A stretch of DNA of 64,000 nucleotides from Sparassis latifolia (Eukaryota; Basidiomycota; Agaricomycetes; Polyporales; Sparassidaceae). Position numbers and translations under genes: made by a program. Location of the stretch: NCBI GenBank assembly GCA_018466975.1, contig CM031561.1, forward strand, positions 3,224,001 through 3,288,000, in the 5' to 3' direction. Each line of letters starts with the position of its first letter. The stretch's first letter is position 1. This document shows positions 10,371 through 21,808 of this stretch, piece by piece. Under the pieces are notes generated by a model. It ran no database searches. It saw nothing but the letters and a program-made list of their open reading frames with translations, and had not been told where the DNA came from.

Positions 10371-12494
10371 TCAGTCGTTGGCAGACTCATCATTCGGGTC
10401 TAGCAAGCTGTTAAAGCGTTGGCATGAGTACACAACAATACAGGACTGCAAGCTGGGGCGACGCGCCTATATTGCTTTAGTAGCGAGCATTCCCCACCAT
10501 TCTCTAAGTCGATGTTGTATGAATAGAAGTAACCTTCTGACGATATTACCATTACTTGCGGCATCGTCCTTCAGAAACAAATGCATAAGAGATGTCACCA
10601 GGAAGAAACCATCGACTCACCCGCTGAGAGCAACAATACACCGCGCACCGCTCGTCGGTAACCTAAGGAATGCGAAGTCACGCGAAGGCTCCCACATCTC
10701 CGTCAAGGTGTTCGGGAGGTATCCTCCAACAGATGACGTAAGGTTCTTCGTTAGATGCATCGATCTCCGTCTCAAAGCCGATCTACATACAAACGTCACG
10801 TCAATAATCCTTCCGAAGAGAATAACGGAAGACGTTGCTTACGAGACGCTCCCGGTCTTCTTCTTGTCAACATACGCCTCATAACCACCATCAAGACCCT
10901 GCGAGCCCTCGCGGCTGTCCAGCGACTCCGACGGGCTCGACGGACTCGGGACAGACTTCGAGCTCGATGTCCCTGACTTCTGCTGCTGACCAAGCTTGAA
11001 GATGTGTACGGTATCGTGCGCCGAGCTCACCGCAAGGAGCGTTGAGACAAGGTTGAAGCTGATAGAGTATATGCGCGCCTCGCGCGTGCCCCTGCGGAAC
11101 TGGTATAGCTTCTCCGCGCCGGGGATGCTCCATACACGGATGACGGTGCCCTTGTCCGACGCTGTCGCAAGGAGCGTGCCTGTGCTGTTGATGGAGAGGA
11201 ACGATATTGGTGACTTGTGCGCCTGGATCACGTTTGCCACGGACAACGAGCGCGTCGAAAACAGGAGTACATCGCCCGTCTGTTGGTTTGCAGGAGGTGG
11301 TGAAGAGGGCTGCACAGATGGCTGTGCGAGGGGGGAGGTAGGTGATGGAACGGGGGACGGATAAGCGAGGTAAGAGTTGTCGGACGATGGTGAGAGAGCA
11401 ACAATAGCTGGGGGAAAGTGTTAGGGATTTTATGACACAAGCTTGAGATCGAAACTGACCCTCTTCGTTCGGTGTTGTTTCTATCACATGTAACAGTCGC
11501 ATGTTGGAGATGTCATAAATGTAGATCTCGAGTTTGAGCACGATGACAAGCGTTTTGCGGTTCATCTTGACGGCAAGGATGGAGGAGGGAAAAAGGAGCT
11601 CACAAATCATCGATTGCCGCTGTGGGTAAATGCGTGAGAAAATGAAATGCCCACATTCAGAGACATAGTTGAGAATATGAGAGACTTAGGAACAAGGATC
11701 ACGACCTGCCTGGCGACTGACTGGCATAGTTCCATCTGTCCTGTGCAAGAGGCTCCCCATGAGTCACTGTAGCCGCGCGCACTTCAAGATGCCTCTGCAG
11801 TCGAGGGCAGGTCATGAGCCCGACGAGACACTATCTGTCAGATGCTGTTATGGCCTTCCGTAACTGTTGGCGTGTAGCGAGATTCAGTGTGGAATGATGC
11901 ATCTGCAGACCATGGACCTGACATCACCACCGCATAAAGGTGCACATGGGAGTGTGTTCTGCAGGAATGCGCGTGGGTTGTGGTTGAATCCGTCAAGGAT
12001 AAATGCGTATCGTTGCTAAATTACGCATCGACGGAGCACCACCAATTCCACTCCTCCCCAGTTCTAGAAGACACGCGCATGCGCGGGTGCCACCAACTGG
12101 GACGTAAGTCATTGGCGACTACTACGTACCTTTGTATTAACAATCTGCAGCTTGCGTGGACTTGATTGGGGGAAGTCAGCGGCGCCCACCAGGGCGATGA
12201 GGGATGTACAGAACAGCATCTCGACGATTCCCCGCGCGCCATCATCTGCAATGGACCCTGTCTCAGCATACCGAGTAACGAGCATGACAAGGGAGAGCTG
12301 AGACTAAAGTGCACACGCACTCATAGTGTAGACTCTGCCAAAGGGGTCGCAGTTAATAATGCTGTAGCCTTTGCGCGTGCCAACGGAGATGCACCTGCGG
12401 GGATGAGCGAGGGCGACGTGCAAGGCCTGTGTACTCACGTAAAGTCCTGATTGAAATTGGCAAACAGCATGTTGGAGTTGACGCGCTCCACCAT
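10371..12494 (-). CDS. ATG18: Autophagy-related PROPPIN Atg18 / WIPI
   Basis: Atg18 is a seven-bladed beta-propeller that binds PI3P and PI(3,5)P2 on autophagic and vacuolar membranes. The gene can be followed from [19 protein letters not shown] (start ATG 12494) through [74 protein letters not shown], the lipid-binding [16 protein letters not shown] and the C-terminal blade ([51 protein letters not shown]) to [12 protein letters not shown] and TGA 10371-10373. The diagnostic FRRGT motif with both arginines is present. Two introns are odd. One, 11620-12129, is about 510 nt, roughly nine times the local norm. The last, 10408-10466, starts with GC instead of GT. A Ser/Pro-rich loop follows [11 protein letters not shown], as in other fungal Atg18 proteins. 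About 420 residues. Confidence 0.93.
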
Positions 12495-13005
12495 CGTCAC
12501 AGACGGTGCCCTGGTCAGTGGTCGTAGAGGTCGTCTCAGTTCTCTGGAGTGAGCAAGCTCAGCAGGGGCAACATTGGCGCTGGACAGATGAGCCACGTGA
12601 TGCTAAGAACTGAACCAACCGGTTCAGTTGCATTCCATCGGAATCAGACCCCGGAAGCACGTGTTTGTCGTTGCGGTCACCCGGCATGCCTTACTTGCTA
12701 ACTTAGTTGCTACAGACTGCCACGCCGAATTTGTGCCCCCTTCATTTTGACCTTCACGACCCTACACGCTATTCAAGGGTACAGGTGTTTGCTACCTTGC
12801 GCTAAGGGTGTGTATTCAAGGAATTATTTGAACCTTTACGCCTGCTGATCCGGGCACGCAGCATTTTGTTCTGCAGAGCACGATAATATTGCCATTTTTT
12901 TCCCTCCATTATTTGCGTCGTAGTCGTGAGCACTGTAGCGTGGTATTGACTCTATCTCACTCTTTCTGGTTATCACCGCAGTACAAGCTCATCCACAAAC
13001 TATAC
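12495..13005. other. Divergent promoter region
   Basis: About 510 bp lie between the starts of ATG18 (minus) and the Ser-rich gene (plus). No gene or repeat was seen. It presumably holds both promoters. Confidence 0.4.
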
Positions 13006-14379
13006 ATGGCCAGTTTCTCATGGTCGGACAGCGTCCAAGCTGCCTTCTCTTCTTGTCTTGTCTGCCTGCACTCTTCATCAGATACAGATCATACACAGTC
13101 ACCAAATTCCAACTCGCGCCCCTCACGACAATCGAATGCCTTGATCAGCACTATGCCGCCACCACGTGCGCGGCCTGACGAGCTCGAAGGCCTCCTCGCG
13201 GACTCGGACTCAGCAGACGCAGAGACGATGTCGCTGCACTCAAACATCGGTGAAGAGCATAGACGAAAAAAGCGCCGGCGGCCAAGGAAGGGCATCAGGC
13301 TCTTCGGGCTCGACCTGTTTGGACGCCCACCAATTCACCTATCGGAGTCAGAGTCCGAGGGCGAGCGGTCAGGACGGAGAGATCGTACGATCTCATCCTC
13401 TACACTTGACTCAGACGCTTCCCCGCTGGATCCGTCTGCCATCGAGCAGTTCTCTGCTACGCGTCTCGCTGCGGCGACCGCGGCTGCGGACGAGGAGCGC
13501 AGGCGAGCGAAAGAGGAGCGGAGGATGTTGAGGAAGGAAAGGAAGCAGCTCAAACGAGTAGCGATGGAAATGGGGCTTGGACTGCAGCATGGAGGCGAGG
13601 AGTTTGAGGGTTTCCAGGTGAGCGAGCTTCGATCTTCCTTGGTCTGTGATTACTGAGCAAGCTTTCAGGGAAGCGGGAGTGGATATCCCACCTCATATAA
13701 CAAGGGTCCTGGCTCCGGTTCAGGCTCTATGTCATTTCCTGGTTCGCCGTTTACAGAGGAGTTTGGGCCGTTCATGGAGGGACAGCAGGTTGCTCCCGAT
13801 GACGACGGCGATGCCGGTGCAGACTTCGGCGCAGAATCATACACACGCCCGGCTACCCATTCCACATCATCTGGCACGGGATCAGACTCGCGCTCGCGCA
13901 CTTCTGCCTCAGTCTCTAACTCAAACTCGACGTCGAATGTAGACCCATCGCGATATAATCACCATTATCTGACGCAGCAGCCAGCGCCGCTCGCTTCGCC
14001 CACTTTCCGCAGCTCACCTCAGCAACCGCACAAGAAACAGAAGCGCAGATCGACGAAGTCCAAGTCTCATTCCGCCAAGCAGTCCGAGTCGTCGGGCTCG
14101 CATTCTCCGTCCCTTCTCACTTCGCAGTCGCCGTCAATTCAATCACCTCCGGCAGACCGCGCATTCGCACAGCCAGAAATTGCAGCCCCTCCGTTTTCCG
14201 AGGATGCTCCCGAAGCTCAACTTAACGGGTTTTCTAGCGCTGCACTGCGTCCTCAGGGACAGAAGGTCCTGTCAGTCCCCTCACCTGTGGATGAGGGATT
14301 CCCGAGCGTGGGTCTCCGCGGTCTACAGCGCACGAAGAGTGACATGGGTGTATTCTTGGCACGTCGTGGAGACGACTGA
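13006..14379 (+). CDS. Uncharacterised Ser-rich basidiomycete protein
   Basis: Two exons, 13006-13617 and 13668-14379, are joined by a 50-nt intron (gtgagc to tttcag) to give FEGFQ followed by GSGSGYPTS. I chose ATG 13006 because MASFSWSDSVQAAFSSCLVC reads as a conserved N-terminus; ATG 13153 is a downstream alternative. Features in order: a Cys-containing N-terminus that might be acylated (inference); an acidic patch, LLADSDSADAET; a basic cluster of Lys/Arg; the motif IRLFGLDLFGRPP; a charged coiled-coil-like helix (EERRRAKEERRMLRKERKQ); then a long low-complexity Ser/Gln/Pro tail ending RTKSDMGVFLARRGDD. No enzyme motif is seen. It is probably a disordered scaffold or regulatory protein, function unknown. 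It converges on the NF-YB gene downstream. Confidence 0.7.
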
Positions 14380-14841
14380 GCCTGTCACATCTTTGCTATT
14401 TTAAAGGTTATCCTTGGTGATATAGTGAATGCATCTGCAGCGGTCACATCTGTACCACCGGTATCTATCTTGTTCATTGATATCTATGCACATTTTACTT
14501 ACAAGGACTATGTCGTGAATTGCGGATGGAATGACTGTTGTTACTATTATTGTTGAAGCGTTGAAGCTTCAAAGCTTCAAACTTCTAGGCTCCCATTTAC
14601 ACTGACTGGGTCGCGATGCATCATCATGGGGTTGTGTTGCACAACTATTCTAAGAATATCTACAACCTGCCTTGAACGGAGACTAAGTATGCTCGGCGAA
14701 CACACGATATAAGGAAAAACAGGACAGAACTACAGTGAGCATGCGTGCAACTACTGCTACAAATTGAGTACAATGTTTGATAAATTACCACATAATACAG
14801 TACACGGTCGACCTCGCCCCAGAGACACCTAGTCAGAGTTA
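14380..14841. other. Convergent intergenic spacer
   Basis: About 460 bp separate two converging stop codons. The only structure noticed is a near-perfect palindrome at 14553-14580, listed separately. Confidence 0.4.
14553..14580. repeat. 28-bp near-perfect palindrome
   Basis: The 28 bases are self-complementary except for one mismatched pair (positions 8 and 21 of the element), built from the TTGAAGC motif. The centre contains HindIII-like AAGCTT. In RNA it would form a hairpin in the 3' flank of the converging genes. Its role is unknown. Confidence 0.7.
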
Positions 14842-15413
14842 CTACTCCTCCACGCGAGGATCGGTGGCTTCGGCGGAACGTGCGTTGTTTGTGGAAGTAG
14901 TTTGGTGCTGTGCAGGACACATAGTCAATTGTGCGCACGTAACGCTTTGAGATGTTCAATACTCACCTGGCGCAACTTTGCGAGGTGAATTTTCAATGTC
15001 TCTGCGTAGTTCTCGAAACCTAGTGTCGCCATAGCGTACAGGATATCTTCTCCCCCTATCGTCTTACGCTTCTCCATCTGGCACTTCTCTGCGGCCTCAG
15101 AGGTGATGAAGCTGATGAACTCCGAGACGCACTCCTGCACACATTCTTTGGCCTCTTTAGAGATCTTAGCCGTACCGGGGACGGCGGATTTCATGATGCG
15201 TGAGACGTTCGCAATCTTTCAGGCATGCGCATGGCTCTCAGCGCGGTCAACGCGAGAGAAATGGCTGAAACATACAGGAAGAAATCGGTCTTGCTCGCGA
15301 TATTCGCCCACTTCCTGCTCCGTGATGGGTGCAGGTTCCGGTGCCTGCACAGGTTCCGGGGCAACGCCAGTGCCATCATCTTGGGGCGCAATGGCAGGCG
15401 GAAAGTCCGACAT
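14842..15413 (-). CDS. HAP3: CCAAT-binding factor subunit NF-YB / HAP3
   Basis: NF-YB is the histone-fold subunit that pairs with NF-YC and, with NF-YA, binds CCAAT boxes. Three exons were read. Exon 1 runs from ATG 15413 to DRFLP. Exon 2 begins [13 protein letters not shown] and carries the conserved core: [35 protein letters not shown], and [19 protein letters not shown]. Exon 3, [13 protein letters not shown] onwards, ends at TAG 14842-14844. The product is about 150 residues with a short acidic/Pro-rich N-terminus, a compact form typical of fungal HapC. All core positions for histone-fold pairing look intact. It is convergent with the upstream Ser-rich gene. Confidence 0.93.
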
Positions 15414-16360
15414 ACGGTATCACAACTTCCCCTCTAGCTTGTTCGAATGTGTATCAGGATGCAGAGGGACTCAAGAAGTAGCTGGAGTTGCTGCAGACCG
15501 TGACACTGGCATGACCGTGGACATCATCATTGGACTGTCGCGTTCGCACGTGACCAAGCTCCGTGTGCAGTGCGTAGGTAAGTACTTCTAGGTACTATAT
15601 TGTAAGGGCAACCAGCTCGTGAGAGTCAGACGCCAACTTATGCGCTTGCAAATCGACAAGGACGAGACTTACATACAGTTCCTCGTTGCGCGCTGCATGG
15701 AACCGAACCGAGGCACTTTCATATGGGAGCTCCCACGAGGAAGATTGGTAATTCACAAGATACATATTGCAAGTGATCAATTAAACATGGCAGTCACATC
15801 TGAGTTGTGAGATTCTGCGCTTTCACCCACTGCATCCCCTGGATGTGACTCAGCAGAACATCTTTATTTGAACATTGGACGCCGAGTAAGTCTCACAAAA
15901 ACTGCAGTGGTGTATATTTCTGTCGTTTGTCTGCAAGAGTACGGTCACGCACTGGCGCAGCATCACTGATGGGTGGTATTACAGTTATTGACACAGGAGA
16001 TGGTGCCGCCATCTAAATTAATGGAGGTAACGATAGAGTTCAACGTGAAGCTATGAAGGTAATAAAGATCAAGAAGGAAGACTCCAACAGCTGTCCGGCG
16101 GGGATGCACATTGTACATGCGTTGACCAGTGTTCAGAGCTTGTGTAACTTCTTGGAGGCAGTAGAGAGCCCATATACATGTCAGATTACTCAGAAAAGAG
16201 GAAGAAAGTGGCCATTGATCCGGGGTTAGGTTAGGTTTAGTTGGATTGAAGAACTTGATATGCATGAGACGAGGTGGGACACTCTGTCTAATCACAGTGA
16301 GTCAGAATCTCAATGAGTTGACGGAGATCGATTATACCCACTGACTCTGAGTCCAGTCGC
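15414..16360. other. Intergenic region, 5' of NF-YB and 3' of the second CXC-SET gene
   Basis: About 950 bp. Open frames such as 15963-16295 (minus) show no recognisable protein and run just beyond the methyltransferase stop. I see nothing further to support a gene. Confidence 0.35.
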
Positions 16361-19024
16361 TCAGAAGTAGAACTCCGGCCCGTAGTCCAGAAAAAGTTCT
16401 GCGCCCTTTGCAAGTGATTTCTCTGTTCGCAACGTCGTCACAGTATGGGTTATCGCACTTTAGACACTGTGTCTTTACTCACTTGCATAGATTCCGATAC
16501 GATGGTCCCCATGTACAATACGGACTGGACGGGAGTCCAATCAGTGTGCACTCTACAGCAGGTCTCTGCAAGACGTACTGCCAACGATGCAGTTCGCCTT
16601 CTTTTCAGGCGCATGGTTGATGAACCGTGTAGTATTGCCTGCATAGGTGCTGTCGTTGCTCAGCGAAGGGTCTATTCCAAAGACGTAGCTGCGTCCTCGA
16701 TGGTTGGAGAGTTGGCTATGATAATACGTGAGCCAAGGAGCACAGTGAGGAATTATGAGAGTTGTACCCTCTTGAATCAAACGTCGCCTCGTAGATCAGC
16801 TCCCCGATGTATTCTAACGTCGACTCTTAAATCTAATAGAGAATATTCGAAATGATCTGGAGGCGTACCAGCAATCAAATCCCCCTCTTTGGCAGATTGC
16901 ATAAGAAATACTCCAAGGCCGAAGTCGCTGTGCTTTACTTCGAATCTCTAAATAGGCCATTAAACTTGTGGGAAAATGAGCGAGTACGATAAAACTGACC
17001 TTTTGTCGGCCCTTCTGAATTTGAGAATTTCTGCAGTAATCGACATGGATGTCTGCATATCAGGATAAGTTGATCGCGGAAGCGGGAATGCAGTTCAGGC
17101 AGTACTACTCACTACTGTTAAAAGGAGGGCTTCAGTGTCACTGAAATAGTCATGTAAAGATTGCCTCTCACTTTATTTCGCAGGACAAGCACAGCTCCGG
17201 ATCGCACTCACGGTTGGCGCGGCGACATGGACAGCGATCAGTGTCACACGCTCGAGTTCGCATATGCTTGCGGCGTGTACAGCGGCATCCACGCCATCGT
17301 CTTGAACCTGGCGTCACCCCCGGTGTCAACGAACATGAATCTCAGTGACACTGCGGAAGGCTCACAGTCTTTGCTACAACGGCATTCCCGTGCACAGTGC
17401 GCTTTGTTTCGTGAGCAAGGACATTGTGCATCGCATGGTCCCTGGTGAGTGCATGGTTCATTTCTGCCCGAAAATGTGAGCAGGATGTCCTCGGCAAAGG
17501 GTATGTCACAGCTTACGGGGTAAACTCCGAAGGTTGATCATCGGCTAAGAGTTGCCATGAGTGCGGAGGAAACTGCAGATATCACAAGAGGCTCACCGAA
17601 GTCACTGGAGGATGAGATACGTATTATTGGCGCTTGTTCTCGTTTCAGCTCATTGACTTTCTCAGACTCCTGGTTGTATAATAGACTACACATGGTGGAA
17701 ACCTGCATAGGAAGGATGAAGACTTCTCCGGGCTTTCACTGATAGACGCTGACCTCCCAGCATGGTTTCCGACAGATAACTGCCAGTTCACATGGCTTCG
17801 AGGCGGGGGCTATCTGTAGTATCACGCGCAAATTTTCACAGTCTTGCAGAGACCATTGTGTTTCCTAGTTCAAACTGCTTCAGAAGAAATGCAATAAATG
17901 TTTACAAAACGTACTATTAGAAGACCAGACTTGGAAACAAAGCAATCATTGCCACAAGTAATATGGGATGATTTGTCATTTACATGGGGAGGCAGAACTC
18001 CCGTTTCGTCAAGATTAAGTGCACACTGATGGTGGTCTATCGATGGTTCAGTGGTCAACGGGAAATTTGTGAACATAGCGCTTACTGTGGGAAGAGCATA
18101 GAGCTTGCACACAACTGAGCTTCGGACAACAGAGCGTCAAATAATTCTGTAGACGATGGCGCAAGTCATTCCGATCAGGTGTGGGGTAGTCAGGCAAGGC
18201 TGGAAACAACACGTGCGAAGACCCTGGCCAATCAAGCGAATCGCTTGGAAAACTATGTGAGAATTCGGCGTGCGCATGTAGAATTGAAAATCTAGTCACT
18301 TCTGTGTATCCGTCCATATTGCGCCCCAGACTGTCGAGGAGGAGCACAGCATACGAGGCAAGATTTCTGTTTCTTCTATTTGGGCTATTGAGATGTGATG
18401 TTTATAGTGAAGTCGCCGGGAAGTCTCTATGATGATTGCGCTTACTACGAGAGATATAAGTGCACCACTACGAATGACAGATGACCGCTCACAATCTGGG
18501 TCAACGTGACCGTCCTGCCACGCTAGATGCTCGTATTCGAGCATGTGTTTATTTGCGTCAAAAGTTGGATCGTCCGCGAACGGCACAAAGGGCATGTCAT
18601 GGGAATCATCCCCGTGGTATATGTTGGATGAAACAGGAGCACAAGCTTCATACGGGGTGTACTGTTCAATGTTCTGGACTTGATGAATGGTCACTTCAAG
18701 TTTGTCAACGGTTAAAGTATTATCGTGCAAGATCTGCACTGTGAATATCTCCTCGTCTACCTTTCCCGCTTCAACTAACAAGGTGTCTTGTATCTGATGC
18801 ATGTTTTCGCTTGGGAGTGGTGTCACTCTAAACCGGTGGCCCTCAACGCATCTTCTCCGATTAGGAATACCGCAGTGACAAAGAGATGCGATAGCTTGCT
18901 GAGAAAAAATGCGCTCCCAAGTGTAGAAGTCTCTCCAAACTTCACGGAACACAGAACGAACGATTTCCGCCGTCAGCTCAGGAGCTCGAGGGTTACTGAG
19001 GCGCTTCCAGAAATCGTATGGCAT
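16361..19024 (-). CDS. CXC-SET domain histone methyltransferase, EZH2-like (copy 2)
   Basis: This is a diverged paralogue of the gene at 7025-9792, with the same domain order. N-terminal FREVWRDFYTWE and TPYEACAPVSSN match copy 1; then ETSRRLHYKH; CCPKLSCVQALCSSH; CGNDCF; a SANT-like end KPCELAVICRKPCWE; a pre-SET CXC region, GPCDAQCPCSRN, CRCSKDC, GCRCTRRK, CPCRRANRECDPELCLSC (17160-17450); CRNSQIQKGRQK (about 17015-17060); then SET pieces VKHSDFGLGVF, EYIGELIYEAT, TTRFINHAPEKK, HGDHRIGIYA and AKGAELFLDYG, ending at TGA 16361-16363. Animal EZH2 has NHS where this copy has NHA; the catalytic Asn and His are kept and the DY tyrosine is present. Composition is normal throughout, unlike copy 1. 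An H3K27 or other H3 methyltransferase role is inferred. Splicing around 16700-16790 is uncertain. Confidence 0.83.
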
Positions 19025-19628
19025 GGTTTCCGGAGTCTCTGACTAGATATAGCCAATATGTTGAATTTTGCTTATATAAAGGGGGGAACAACGTACCTTT
19101 GCGGAAGTAGCTGATTGTTAACGGCACCCAATTTATGTTCGTGGGCTTGATCAAACCTCCACCTAAAAACAGATAATATAAGCCCACTTCTCTCAGTCAA
19201 AAATCCACTGACTCTATGGAAAATACAGCTGGTCCTAACGTGCAACCTGCCAGAGTGGCCGAACAGACGGTGGTGGCGCGGCAAGTTATCTACGATACCC
19301 TATAACTGAGTGTTGAATCGAACCATAAAAAATGTACCTTATTTCAATGATAAACCTTGAGTTCGTTACGTTGAGGCTTCTCTTTCGCTATGAAGTGGTG
19401 AGTATAGAGTCTAAGAGTCATGAAGTTCACCGTTCCAATAGACTTTCCGGAAATGAGATTATGGCCTCACATTACGTAACTCCATTGCTATGGCAGTCCT
19501 CCTTCGGTCATTCACCGCAAATTCGAGGATACCGTGACCGCTCTGAAGGGTTTTCATTATATCGTAAGTGTGCATGCGGTTCCACCACATGTTTCTGGTG
19601 ATTGAATGATTGTTGCCAGTAAGAAGAT
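19025..19628. other. Divergent promoter region
   Basis: About 600 bp lie between the starts of the second CXC-SET gene and DUG1. Short frames on both strands lack support. Additional 5' untranslated exons of either gene cannot be excluded. Confidence 0.35.
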
Positions 19629-21534
19629 ATGGCAGCTCCTTCGAGGTTTCTGAGCTTCATCGATCAGAACGCTGGTAGGTTTATCCAGCGCCTTGCAGAT
19701 GCTGTGTCTATTCAGAGGTGAGCACCTTAAGTTCACGGTCATGTTGAAACCAGTCGATCAGTGTCCTCTTCAGCATAAGCGGCAACGGAGTTCATCGTCA
19801 GGATGTGTTCAAGATGGCATTGTGGTTGCAGGGCCAGCTGGACACTCTTGGTGTGCAGACCAAATCCGTAGACCTTGGAAGACACGTCATGGACGGTCAG
19901 GATCTTCCCTTACCCCCTGCAATCTTGGGCAGAATTGGTGATGATCCCAAGAAGAAGACCGTGCTGATCTACGGACACTACGATGTGCAGCCGGTATGTG
20001 ATTTTGTATCAAGTCTTCCGGAATGTAGTGAACATCCATTTTGGTTCACGACAGGCGGAGAAGAGTGATGGATGGGACACTGAGCCGTTCACTCTCGTTG
20101 TAGATCCTGCCACAGACAGGCTCATCGGGCGAGGTTCCACAGACGACAAAGGTCCAATCCTTGGTTGGCTGAATGTGTTAGAGGCACACAAAGCCCTTGG
20201 CCTTGATCTTCCAGTAAATTTGAAATTTTGCTTTGAAGGAATGGAAGAAAGCGGTAGCGATGGATTGGACGAACTGATCACGTCCGAGGTGGCGAAGGGA
20301 AAGGACGGCTGGTTCTGGGGTGTAGATTGCGTCTGCATCGTAAGTGCAAGATAAAGTTCGGCATTGTCTCTGTGACGAGGAAATTCTGACCCGATCACAG
20401 TCGGACAACTACTGGCTCAATTCGCGAACTCCTTGCATAACATATGGTCTTCGTGGACTAGCCTACTTTAAGCTCACCGTTTCTGGACCTGCGCGTGATT
20501 TGCACTCTGGTTCTTTTGGCAGAACCGTGCATGAGCCAATGACTGACCTTGTCTTGCTCATGAGTAAGCTGGTGGATACGAATGGCAAAATTCTGGTCCC
20601 AGGTGTTGACGAGATGGTGTCTGTTGCTAGTCAAGAAGAGAAGTAAGTTGATCTTCGCATACCCCATGATACTTCAATCTGACACGTTCGCCTAGAGCAC
20701 TATATGCGCAGCTTGATTACTCTGTCGCCGATGTCGAGAATGCAGTGGGCGCACCAATTGCTTTGTCTGATGACAAAGTGGAGGTTCTTATGGGACGTAT
20801 GCGCTACCCTTCGCTGTCTCTGCACGGCATTGAAGGGGCTTTCTATGGCGCGGGTGCTAAAACCGTCATTCCTGCGAGTGTCTCGGGTAAATTCAGTATC
20901 CGGTAAGTTTGGTTAAAGTTCTTTGGGAAAATGTTTCTGACAGCCCATGCAGCTTGGTGCCTCCGCAAACCCCAGAAGCTGTAGAGCCTCTAGTGTTCGC
21001 ATACATAAATGCAGAATTTGCAAGGCTGAACTCGAAGAACAAGCTGAAGATTGAAAATCTTCACGGCGGCAAGCCCTGGGTCGCCGACCACACTCACTGG
21101 AACTATGAAGCAGCGAAGCGCGCGACAGAGGTATGCCTTGTCCCTTTCCTTCAGACCTTGTCCCTTGTTGCGAATGTTTTGACGTCGGTCCTTGGAATAG
21201 GCGGTATACAAGCAGACACCCAACTTGACTCGTGAAGGCGGCTCTATTCCTGTCACTCTAACCTTTGCGGAAAGTCTTGGTGTGAATGTCCTGCTCTTGC
21301 CGATGGGAAGAGGGGATGACGGTGCTCAGTGAGTTCTTGAGTTGAGGGGGCGGGACAAGTACTGACTTGTTCCACTTTCAGCTCAACCAACGAAAAACTA
21401 GACAAGTCGAACTTCATAGAAGGAGTACGTGTAACATTATTTCTATTTCATGCATGCTGCTCACCGAATTACGGGTTTCGCAGAGCAAATTGCTGGGCAC
21501 ATATTTGTATGAAGTCGGCGCCGTCAACGCGTAG
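19629..21534 (+). CDS. DUG1: Cys-Gly metallodipeptidase Dug1 (M20 family, CNDP2-like)
   Basis: M20A dipeptidases of this group split Cys-Gly and related dipeptides in the cytosol and take part in glutathione turnover. The first exon gives [18 protein letters not shown] and splices (gtgagc to cag, about 19717-19773) to [16 protein letters not shown]. Metal-site and catalytic motifs are visible: [29 protein letters not shown], and the dimerisation-domain [12 protein letters not shown]. The C-terminus has [15 protein letters not shown] and [12 protein letters not shown] and ends AVNA at TAG 21532-21534. There are about eight introns, and about 475 residues as expected. There is no signal peptide. 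The closely flanking BRR2 lies downstream in the same direction. Confidence 0.93.
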
Positions 21535-21808
21535 GGCCATCGGGAATGAGTTGTTGGCTTATGGTCAGTGCGAAGAAGAATTGAACAATGTAAATTAGGG
21601 TAGAGCGGGACTGTTGTTGTATCCAACTCAATGCAATAACTACAAGGTGTGCTTTTCGAAAGGTTGCCGCGCGCGTTGGTCAGTTAGTACCGCTATTTGC
21701 AGTCCAGTTTGTTCTTTGGTGCCAAGGGTCCCCAGATCTGGAGCTTAGATTTCTAAGCCACGCCGCGCTTGCTCAAGGTCTTGCTCGACGTCGTTTCATA
21801 TTTTCGTC

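Noticed and set aside
11980..12450. Plus-strand frames across ATG18 exons
   Set aside because: Shadows of the minus-strand ATG18 exons and its long intron.
12889..13005. Upstream extension of the Ser-rich protein to an earlier ATG
   Set aside because: The extension is leader-like, and ATG 13006 gives a sensible N-terminus.
15963..16295. 110-codon minus-strand frame downstream of CXC-SET copy 2
   Set aside because: The methyltransferase ends at 16361 with a proper SET C-terminus; the frame has no recognisable features and may be 3' UTR.
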